Made by a program: the position numbers and the translations under genes. A stretch of DNA of 11,152 bases from Betaproteobacteria bacterium (GTDB lineage: Bacteria; Pseudomonadota; Gammaproteobacteria; Burkholderiales; Burkholderiaceae_C), in assembly GCA_947448675.1 (NCBI GenBank), contig CANFOR010000081.1, positions 1 through 11,152 on the forward strand, in the 5' to 3' direction. Shown here in pieces: positions 1 to 7,000 of the stretch. Each line of letters opens with the position of its first letter. Within the stretch, counting starts at the first letter, position 1. The notes beneath the pieces were generated by a model. The model saw only the letters and a program-made list of their open reading frames with translations. It was not told the DNA's origin and did no database searches.

Positions 1-1
1 C

Positions 2-988
2 AGCGAAGACGAATACGCGCTCGACCACCTGGCCCATGCCCTGAACTGGCCTACCCTCAACAACGAAGAGCGGCGCGTGGTGGGCACCACCTACAAACAG
101 ATCAGCGCCTTTGAAGCGCGCAAGCGCGGCGCAGCCATGGCGGCCCACAATATTGCCCGGCATATCGAGCGCGACGTGATCGAGCTGCCCACCGACTGGC
201 AGCCCCTGCTCTACTGCTGGCGCGGTGGCAAACGCAGCGGCTCGCTGGCCCTGGTGTTGGGGCAAATTGGCTTTAAGGTCACGCTGATCGAAGGCGGCTA
301 CAAGGCCTTTCGCGCGGCGCTTGTGGAGCAGATTCCGCCGCTGGCGCAGGCCCTGCGCTTTCAAGTAGTGTGTGGGCCTACCGGCTCGGGCAAAACCCGT
401 TTGCTGCAGGCCCTGGCCCGCGCTGGGGCCCAGGTACTCGACCTGGAAGACCTGGCCAGCCACCGCAGTTCGGTGCTGGGCCTGATCCCCGGCCAGGCGC
501 AGCCCAGCCAAAAAGCCTTTGACACCCTGGTGTGGAACGCGCTACGCCAGTTCGACACCACGCGCGTGGTGTATGTAGAAAGCGAGAGCAAAAAAGTCGG
601 CAACGTGGCCGTGCCCGACAGCCTGATGACAGCCATGCGCGCCAGCCCCTGCCTGGCACTGCAATTGCCCACCGAGCAGCGCGTGGAGCTGTTGATGGAA
701 GACTACGCCTTCTTTGCGCAAGACCCGGCTTTGTTCTGCGCCCGCTTAGAGGTGCTGGCTCCCTTGCGCGGCAAAGCAGTAGTGGCGCAGTGGCAAGCCC
801 AGGTGCATGCAGGCCAGGTGCGCGAGGTAGTCGGCGAACTGCTCAGCCTGCACTACGACCCCGGTTATAGTAGCTCCATCGATCGTAATTTCACACAGCA
901 CAGTGCTGCAAAAATCATAGCTGCCCACGCACATTCCACGGGCGCTTTCGACCAATTGGCACGGCAAATACGGGCTGAAACAGAATGA
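2..988 (+). CDS. mnmH: tRNA 2-selenouridine synthase MnmH (SelU), 5'-truncated by window edge
   Basis: The enzyme replaces the sulfur of 2-thiouridine at wobble position U34 of some tRNAs with selenium, using selenophosphate. The reading frame is open from base 2, so the gene begins outside the window; about 328 residues are visible of the roughly 360 usual in the family. GTG at 77 is internal, because the codons before it already read as rhodanese domain (DHLAHALNWPTL, then the family-typical VGTTYKQ). The rhodanese active-site loop YCWRGGKRSG has its cysteine codon at 215-217. A P-loop, GPTGSGKT, lies at 374-397. The C-terminal part has the family's HYDPGY and RNF residues. The stop overlaps the next gene's start (ATGA, 985-988). 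A copy of the 30-bp dispersed repeat lies inside the 3' end (903-932). Identification is confident from the fused rhodanese and P-loop domains. Confidence 0.95.
   Translation, partial: SEDEYALDHLAHALNWPTLNNEERRVVGTTYKQISAFEARKRGAAMAAHNIARHIERDVIELPTDWQPLLYCWRGGKRSGSLALVLGQIGFKVTLIEGGYKAFRAALVEQIPPLAQALRFQVVCGPTGSGKTRLLQALARAGAQVLDLEDLASHRSSVLGLIPGQAQPSQKAFDTLVWNALRQFDTTRVVYVESESKKVGNVAVPDSLMTAMRASPCLALQLPTEQRVELLMEDYAFFAQDPALFCARLEVLAPLRGKAVVAQWQAQVHAGQVREVVGELLSLHYDPGYSSSIDRNFTQHSAAKIIAAHAHSTGAFDQLARQIRAETE
903..932 (+). repeat. 30-bp AT-rich dispersed repeat, copy in mnmH
   Basis: TGCT at family positions 2-5, an A-rich loop, ATAGCTGC at 15-22 and the full tail ACGCAC at 25-30. It encodes part of the mnmH C-terminus (SAAKIIAAHA). 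Confidence 0.7.
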
Positions 989-2085
989 AAATAGGCTTGC
1001 AAGTTTTGGCATTGCTTTTGCTGGGTTTGCTGGCTTATTTGGGCTTTTGGCCGGTGCCTGTTAGCCCCGTCGGTTGGCAAGCGCCTGCTGCGCCCGGCTA
1101 CCAAGGCGCGTTCACCCCCAACCAAGCTTTGGCCAACTTAAAAAACATTTCACTCGGCGCTGAAGCAGGCCCCGAGCACATTGCCATGGGGCCTGGCGGC
1201 AAGCTCTACACCACCGTGGCCAGCGGCAGCATTTTGCGTATGAACGCCGACGGCAGCGGCATCGAATTGTTTGCCAACACGGGTGGCCGGGTGCTTGGTT
1301 TTGACTTTGACGCTGCTGGCAATTTGATAGCAGCCGACGCTTACTTGGGCTTGCTCTCCATCAGCCCTGATCGAAAAGTCAGCGTCTTGGTCAGCCACTT
1401 GGGCAATGCACCCCTGCGCTACCCGGACGCCGTGGTGGTCGCCCAAAACGGGCGCATTTACTTTACCGACGCCTCCACCCGCTTTGGCCCCAAAGAATTT
1501 GGTGGCACTTTTGAAGCCAGTATTTTGGACATTTTGGAACAGTCGTCCACGGGCCGTGTGATCGAATACAACCCCGCCATTAAGGCCACGCGCGTAGTGG
1601 CGCAAGGTCTGTCTTTTGCCAATGGCTTGGCGCTGAGCAGCGACGAAGAGTCGCTCTTCGTCGCCGAAACGGGCAAGTACCGCATTTGGAAAATCGCCGT
1701 GGCTGCGCAAGACCTGAACGTCGCCCAGGCCGACCCACAAGCCCGCGTGTTGCTGGACAACCTGCCGGGCTACCCCGACAACCTGATGCGCGGACAAAAC
1801 GGCAAAGTTTGGGCAGGCTTGGTCAAGCCACGCAACAGCACCATCGACAAGATGGCAGGCCAGCCCTTTTTGCGCGCCCTCACCCTGCGCTTGCCGCGTG
1901 CACTATGGCCCGTACCGCAAGCTTACGGCCATGTGTTTGCGTTTGATGAAGACGGTAAGGTACTGGCCGATTTGCAAGACCCCAGCGGCGCTTACCCCGA
2001 GACCACGGGCGTGACCGAGACGGCCGACCGGCTTTACATCCAAAGCCTGCATGCCAACAATTTGGGGTGGCTGCCTAAGCCTTGA
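985..2085 (+). CDS. membrane-anchored strictosidine synthase / SMP-30-like beta-propeller protein
   Basis: This is a 366-residue protein. A hydrophobic N-terminal segment (about residues 4-22, preceded by a lysine) should act as an uncleaved membrane anchor or signal, placing the rest in the periplasm. The remainder has the repeats of a six-bladed propeller of the strictosidine synthase/SMP-30/paraoxonase group: GPEHIA (62-67), AAGNLIAADA (110-119), NGRIYFTDAS (155-164), SFANGLALSSD (210-220), GYPDNL (262-267). By family analogy Glu64, Asn213 and Asp265 are candidate metal ligands. Family members are often lactonases or esterases; the substrate cannot be told from sequence, and bacterial members do not make strictosidine. 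The ATG overlaps the mnmH stop with no clear ribosome binding site, suggesting translational coupling. It converges on the minus-strand gene ending at 2089, leaving three bases between them. Confidence 0.85.
   Translation: MKIGLQVLALLLLGLLAYLGFWPVPVSPVGWQAPAAPGYQGAFTPNQALANLKNISLGAEAGPEHIAMGPGGKLYTTVASGSILRMNADGSGIELFANTGGRVLGFDFDAAGNLIAADAYLGLLSISPDRKVSVLVSHLGNAPLRYPDAVVVAQNGRIYFTDASTRFGPKEFGGTFEASILDILEQSSTGRVIEYNPAIKATRVVAQGLSFANGLALSSDEESLFVAETGKYRIWKIAVAAQDLNVAQADPQARVLLDNLPGYPDNLMRGQNGKVWAGLVKPRNSTIDKMAGQPFLRALTLRLPRALWPVPQAYGHVFAFDEDGKVLADLQDPSGAYPETTGVTETADRLYIQSLHANNLGWLPKP
1313..1342 (+). repeat. 30-bp AT-rich dispersed repeat, copy in the propeller gene
   Basis: It begins CTGCT and shares the 14-base run AATTTGATAGCAGC (1321-1334), then ACGC, with the copy at 7144-7173 in the same alignment register. 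It encodes the conserved propeller segment AAGNLIAADA, so part of the match could be coincidence. Confidence 0.5.
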
Positions 2086-2088
2086 GCC

Positions 2089-2283
2089 TTACAGCGCCGG
2101 GCCCGGTGTGCCGGGCGCGGGTGGGTTGGCAGGAGCCTCGTCGTCATGGCCTTGCGCCACATAGCCCGTGGCAAATTCATCACCCACTTTGCGCTCGGTC
2201 TTGGCCTTGAGCTTGTCTTCTTTCTTGCGCTTTTTGGCCAGCTCCTTTTGGCGCTTTTCGTATCCGTAATTGGGTGTTGCCAC
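2089..2283 (-). CDS. small lysine-rich hypothetical protein (64 aa)
   Basis: No function is recognised. The 64-residue product starts MATPNYGYEKRQKELAKKRKKED, so residues 8-31 are dense in Lys/Glu/Arg and likely form a charged helix. The tail is rich in Pro, Gly and Ala (from about residue 52). The start is GTG (2281-2283), with only a weak GGA upstream; no ATG is available in frame. I recall similar short proteins with this N-terminus in other Comamonadaceae but could not check. It is the last gene of the minus-strand block, 53 bases after the PLP enzyme. The clean stop before the convergent gene and the strongly biased composition favour a real gene. Confidence 0.7.
   Translation of the reverse strand: MATPNYGYEKRQKELAKKRKKEDKLKAKTERKVGDEFATGYVAQGHDDEAPANPPAPGTPGPAL
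2101..2116. other. GC-rich stem-loop at the convergent gene ends
   Basis: GCCCGG-TGTG-CCGGGC forms a perfect 6-bp stem with a 4-base loop. It begins 15 bases after the stop of the propeller gene and sits in the last codons of the convergent small gene. There is no following T-tract, so it is at best a weak or bidirectional termination or RNA 3'-end structure. Confidence 0.3.
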
Positions 2284-2336
2284 AGCGGGTGTCCGTTTCT
2301 AGTTGAATGGCCCCAATGTACGCTAAAACCAGCGTG

Positions 2337-3554
2337 CTAGGCCATTTGCGCCAAGGCGGCCTGCAAATCGGCTTGTAAATCGGCCACAGCCTCTAGCCCG
2401 AGCGAAAAGCGCACCAACACGCCCGCGTAAGGCCAGGCCTTGCCGCGCATGCTGGGCATGTCGTAGGGCACCACCAAACTCATCGGCCCGCCCCAGCTAA
2501 AACCGAGCTTAAACAGGCGCAGCGCGTCGCAAAAAGCATCGACCTGCGCCGGGCTGTAGCGCGGCTGGAAGACCACGCTGAACAGGCCAGCGGCTTGCCC
2601 GCTGCGGCATAGCTGCTGCCAATGCGCATGGCCGGGCGCGCCGGGCAAGGCCGGGTGCAGCACCTGGGCCACCTCGGGCTGGGTGCTGAGCCATTGCGCC
2701 AGGGCCCGGCCTGCAGCGTCGTGCGCGGCGTAGCGCAGGGCCATGCTGGGCAGGGAACGCAACACCGCCTCTACATCGTTTGCACCCACACCCATGCCGG
2801 TGCGCATATGCGTGGCTTTGAGGCGCAGGTGCAGGGCCTCGTTGCGCGTGACCACGCTGCCCATCAGCACGTCGCCACCGCCGCTGGGGTATTTGGTCAG
2901 GGCTTGGATGGAAATGTCAGCGCCCACAACCGCGCTGCCCAAGCCACCCTCGGCCAACACATCAAAAGCATTGAAGGCCAAGCCTGCGCCCCAGGTGTTG
3001 TCGAGTGCCGTGACGATGCTGCGCTGCGCGGTGTTCGCGGCCCGGCACACACGCAGCAACGCAGGCAAGTCGGGAAACTCCATGCTCACCGAGCCCGGCA
3101 CTTCCAGCCAAACCAACTTGGTTTTGGCCGATATTTTGGCGGCCAAATCGGCCGGCTGGAGCGGATCGTATAGTTGGTGACCAATGCCCCAAGCCGCCAA
3201 CTCGCCCTCAGCCAAGGCCTTGGAGGGGCCGTAGGCATTGCTGGGGATCAGCACTTCGTCGCCTGCGCGCAGCAAGGCCATGTTGACCAAAGCAACCGCC
3301 GCCAAGCCACTGCAGGTGAGCAGGCACTGCAGGCCGCCTTCCAAAGCGCACAGGCGCTCTTCCAACGCAAAAGTGGTGGGCGTGCCGTGCAGACCATAGG
3401 TGTAGCCGGTTTTGTGCTTCCAATCGCGGCTGCGCAGCTCAGCCGTGTTGGCAAAAATCACCGTCGAGGCTTTGTACACGCCCAACTGGGGCGCGGCAAA
3501 GCCCGCCGGGGCTTGGTAGGGGTGGTGGATCAGCTCAGTGGTTTTGTCGTGCAT
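2337..3554 (-). CDS. metC: cystathionine beta-lyase (PLP-dependent trans-sulfuration enzyme)
   Basis: This 405-residue cytosolic enzyme belongs to the Cys/Met-metabolism PLP family. The expected reaction is L-cystathionine to homocysteine, pyruvate and ammonia, the step before methionine synthesis. Visible family features are YTYGLHGTPTTFALEERL (51-68, tyrosine and arginine near the cofactor phosphate), the CSGLAAV turn (81-87), the cofactor-ring aspartate in ALDNTW (Asp185) and the Schiff-base lysine in LTKYPSGGGD (Lys221). The variants LHGTPT and TKYPSGGGDVLMG look like proteobacterial MetC rather than MetB or the gamma-lyases, but substrate choice within this family is hard to read. The length is normal. 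The ATG at 3552-3554 has no evident Shine-Dalgarno sequence. It lies 37 bases downstream of the VOC gene on the same strand, so the two may be co-transcribed. Confidence 0.88.
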   Translation of the reverse strand: MHDKTTELIHHPYQAPAGFAAPQLGVYKASTVIFANTAELRSRDWKHKTGYTYGLHGTPTTFALEERLCALEGGLQCLLTCSGLAAVALVNMALLRAGDEVLIPSNAYGPSKALAEGELAAWGIGHQLYDPLQPADLAAKISAKTKLVWLEVPGSVSMEFPDLPALLRVCRAANTAQRSIVTALDNTWGAGLAFNAFDVLAEGGLGSAVVGADISIQALTKYPSGGGDVLMGSVVTRNEALHLRLKATHMRTGMGVGANDVEAVLRSLPSMALRYAAHDAAGRALAQWLSTQPEVAQVLHPALPGAPGHAHWQQLCRSGQAAGLFSVVFQPRYSPAQVDAFCDALRLFKLGFSWGGPMSLVVPYDMPSMRGKAWPYAGVLVRFSLGLEAVADLQADLQAALAQMA

Positions 3555-3591
3555 ATTCGCGATTGAAAAAGTCTAGGGGCAGAGCGGCGCA

Positions 3592-3957
3592 TCAGCGCAG
3601 TGCTGCCTGCTTGAAGTTGGGGTTATGAATGATCCCCAAGCGATTGCCAAACGGGTCTTGCACGGCCGCCACCTGGATGCCCTCGCCCACGTCGCTCACT
3701 GCTTCTAAAAGTGTAGCGCCGAGCGCCAATAGCTTCTCTAAAGCCGCTGCCGCATCGGCCACGCCCCACAAAGGCTGCGGGCCGCTGGTGCCCGGCTTGC
3801 CTTGGGGCAGCAAACCCAGTTCAAAGCCGCCGACGCTAAAGCCCACGTAAAAGGGCTGGTCAAAGTAAGGCTGTGCGCCCAGCACTTGGCCATACCACTG
3901 TTTGGCCGCGGCCAAGTCGGTGACGGGGTAAATGGCGGTGCGTAAACCTAGCAACAT
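3592..3957 (-). CDS. VOC-family (glyoxalase/bleomycin-resistance fold) protein
   Basis: This is a 121-residue, single-domain protein of the vicinal oxygen chelate superfamily. It shows the typical opening beta strand followed by AKQWYGQVLG (about 18-27), a central YVGFSVGGFELGLLP strand pair, and the hallmark C-terminal DPFGNRLGIIHNP. Members include metal-dependent lyases, dioxygenases and drug-binding proteins; substrate and metal use cannot be assigned. The frame extends up to a GTG at 4041, but ATG at 3955-3957 is preferred: GAGGAG (3963-3968) lies 5 bases upstream, and homology starts at LRTAIYPV. It lies between the AddA-like gene and metC on the same strand. A copy of the dispersed 30-bp repeat overlaps the codons for GATLLEAVSD (3699-3728). 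Confidence 0.85.
   Translation of the reverse strand: MLLGLRTAIYPVTDLAAAKQWYGQVLGAQPYFDQPFYVGFSVGGFELGLLPQGKPGTSGPQPLWGVADAAAALEKLLALGATLLEAVSDVGEGIQVAAVQDPFGNRLGIIHNPNFKQAALR
3699..3728 (+). repeat. 30-bp AT-rich dispersed repeat, copy in the VOC gene
   Basis: CTGCT at positions 1-5, TAAAAG in the loop, GTAGC at 15-19 and GCGC at 25-28 match the family register. It is antisense to the VOC gene. Confidence 0.5.
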
Positions 3958-3962
3958 AGCGG

Positions 3963-3968
3963 CTCCTC
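3963..3968 (-). promoter_or_regulatory. ribosome binding site deciding the VOC gene start
   Basis: GAGGAG on the minus strand lies 5 bases before the ATG at 3957. It is the best Shine-Dalgarno match among the minus-strand genes here. It supports the internal ATG over the upstream GTG at 4041. Confidence 0.7.
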
Positions 3969-4059
3969 GGGTTAGATGCCATGCATCATAAAACCTTGCC
4001 GCGCTCGGCGTGGGCAGCGCTTGCACGCAATCGTTGCTCACGCCACGCTGTTGGTGCGA

Positions 4060-7000
4060 TCAAGGCCCGAGCAAGCGCAGGCTACCGTCGCCGCCCAGCC
4101 AAGCCGCCTCTACCTTGGCCCCTGCATACAGGACTTGTACCGCTGTGCGGTAGCGCTGCATTTGCGCGTTGAGCCCGGCTTGCTGCTCGGGCTGCTGGGC
4201 CGACTTGTAGTCGAGCACCCACCAAGCCTGGGTGTCGGCACGTTGGACCAAACGGTCTATCCGCAGCAGCTGGCCTTGGTAGGCCAGCTCCAGCTCGTTG
4301 CCCTGCCACACCAGTTGCGCGGCGTCCCACACCCAAGCAGCCTGGCCCTCACGGATGCGTTGGGCCAAGGCCAGGGCCCGCGCCAACTCGTCGGCGCTGA
4401 GCGCAAACTCGCGCTCAACAGCGGCTTGCTGCGCGCCGCTGGCCACAAAGCCCGCGCTGGCGGCGCCCGTAGCCTGCCATTCGAGCAAGCGGTGCATGGC
4501 TTGCCCAACCCTGGCGGCTGAGTCTGCTGCAGCCTCCAGAGGCACCTCGTTTGCTACATTTTTAGTAGCTGCTTGCGCACTTTCTATGCGGCTTTGCGCT
4601 TGATTCTCGGGTAAAAACAGCATTTCAAAGTGCGTTGCAGTGCTTGCGCTCTGGCTGGGTGCAGACATTTCCTCCGGTGAGGCCGCAGACACTGCACAGG
4701 GCTCTTCATGCAGCTCTTCGTGCGGCTCTTCGTGCGGCACTTCCACTGCCTCGGCCAAACCGCCCAGGCGCTGCCACCAACTCTGCGCATCGGGCGCGTG
4801 CGGCGCGTTGCTCGACAGCACCAAGCGCTGTTGTGCGCGGGTCATGGCCACATACAGCGCGTTGATCTCTTCGCGTTGCCGGGCTTGCTGCTCGCTGGCA
4901 AGCAATGCCCGCACCGAGGGCGCTGGCTGAGCCTCGCTTGCTACAAAAACAAAAGCAGCGGGGCGGGCCGCCTCGCCCGGCCAATCGACCAAGACACCCA
5001 TGTTTTCGCCCCTAGTGGCCTGGGCGTCGGTGTCGAGCAAGAGCACGGTGCGCGCCTCCAGGCCCTTGGCGCCGTGCACGGTTAGCAGTTGCACCGCCGC
5101 GCTGGGCACCTGGGCAGGCGCTTGCACGCTGCCCGCTTTGAGCTGGCGCACCAGGCCATAAGCCGTGCTGAAACGCGCACCTTGCAAGGCCAGCGTGGCC
5201 TGCAAGAGCGCGCCCAAATTGGCCCACACACTGGCGCGTTGGGCGGCGGGCACGGCAGCGGCAAATTGGGCATCGGCCCGGGCGTGGTGCAAGATGAAAC
5301 CCAGCGCGTCGTGCGGCGGCAGGCTGCGCACCCAGCTTTGGTATTGCAACAAAATGCCGTGTAAACCGCGCAGATGCTGCGGAAGCAGCTCTGTTTTTTG
5401 TAGCACGTCGAACCAGCTCAAAGGCTTTGCACGGCGGCTCGATGCGGCAGCTGCAGGCTCGGCGCCGTTTTCTCCGCCTGGTTCTGCGCTGCGCACGGCC
5501 AAAGCAATGCACACTAGGTCCTCATCACTCAAGCCAAACAGCGGGCTCTTGAGCGCGCGCGCCAGGCTCAGCGAGTGGCCGGGCGAGACCAATGCGTCGA
5601 GCAGCGCCACCACGTCTTGCACCTCGCAGCAGTCCATCAAACCGGTCTTCTCGGCCACGGCGGCGCTGATGTGCAGGTCGCGCAACTCGCTGTGCAGCAG
5701 GCCCAGGCTGGCGCGTTTGCGCGAGAGCACCATAAAGTCGGCAGGCTGGGCACCTTGGGCGATTTGCTGGGCGATCCAACGCGCGGCTTGGCGGGCTTCT
5801 AGGCTGCGCAGGCTGTCTTCAAAGCTCTCGCGCGGCTCGGTCAGTGTGTCGCGCCAACGCGCTTGAATGCTGGAAATTTTGCTCCCATTTTCAGAGCGCG
5901 CCGCAGAACCTGGGTGATTGCGCGATTCAAACCGTGATGGAGGTCGCGCAATTTGCGGCAAGCGCAGCACGCTGCCCGGCAAAGTGGAGCTGGAGCTGTG
6001 CGCGCGAAACGCCAGCAAGCCCTCGCGCTGCGCCTGGGCCATGGCGGCGTTGACGGCCGCCAGCACGGCGGGCGCATTGCGCCGGGTGTGGTCGCAGGCC
6101 AGGCGCGTCCCGCCTAGCGCCTCTGCTACAAAAAGCTGAGCAGCCTTGAACACCTGGGGCTCGGCGCGGCGAAAGCGGTAAATGCTTTGCTTGGGGTCGC
6201 CAACGATGAACACCCCCGGGCGCTCGCCGCCGCCCGCACCGGCGTAGCTGCCCAGCCAGCTGGACAGCGCCCGCCATTGCAGCGGGTTGGTGTCTTGGAA
6301 CTCGTCGATCAGCAAATGCTTGACCTGCGCGTCCAGGCGCTGCTGCACCCAAGCGCCCAGCTCGGCGTCGGCCAGCAGGTGCAAGGCGGCACGCTCCAGG
6401 TCGGCCATGTCAACCCAGCCGTGCTCGCGTTTGAGCGCCGCGTATGCGGCCAAGAGCACCCGCCCCAGGCGCAGCAGGCATTGCTGGTGTTGCCAGGCGG
6501 CGTGCTGAGCCTGGGCGTCTTGCACGCGCTGCAGCAGGTCTTGCGCCACGCGCACGCGCTCGATCCCCACCATTTTCTCGCCAAACTTGCGCGGCTTGCC
6601 ATCTTGGGTGAACAGCGCAGCCATGGCGGCGGGCCAGTCTTGCGCGGTGCACGCTTGCTCTAACTCTCCACCTTTGGCGCTAAAGGTCGGCGCGCTGGCC
6701 GCACCCAAGGCCACGGCTGCGTCGCGTAGTTTTTGCCGGTGGTCGCGGTTGGTACTGAGCATTTCCAAGGGCGCGTCCAGGCCCGCAAACTCGGTGTACA
6801 AGGCACTGAAATGCGGCACCGAGGCATCGACCACGCCGGCCTCGTCGGCCAGCAAAAATTCGGTGCGCTTAAAGAACACCGCCTCCAGTGCTTTGCCCGC
6901 CTGGCTGCGGCCCTGCGCGGCGACCAGCGCTTGGTAGCTGGCCAGGGCCTGCGCGTCTTGCTGCAGAGCGGAATAAAAGCGCGGCCACAAGAGCGGCAGT

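Noticed and set aside
856..885. TTATAGTAGCTCCATC in mnmH as another 30-bp repeat copy
   Set aside because: Only the TAGCT matches; the TGCT arm and CGCAC tail are absent, and the codons encode the conserved HYDPGY region.
1150..1797. Minus-strand open frame of 215 codons
   Set aside because: It is antisense to the propeller gene, whose conserved motifs cover this whole stretch; no motif is seen in the antisense product.
2320..2335. Small hairpin ACGCT-AAAACC-AGCGT after metC as a terminator
   Set aside because: The stem is only 5 bp and no T-tract follows on the minus strand, so it is not supportable as a terminator.
3958..4041. N-terminal extension of the VOC protein to GTG 4041
   Set aside because: The extra 28 residues are not VOC-like, and GAGGAG precedes the internal ATG at 3957.
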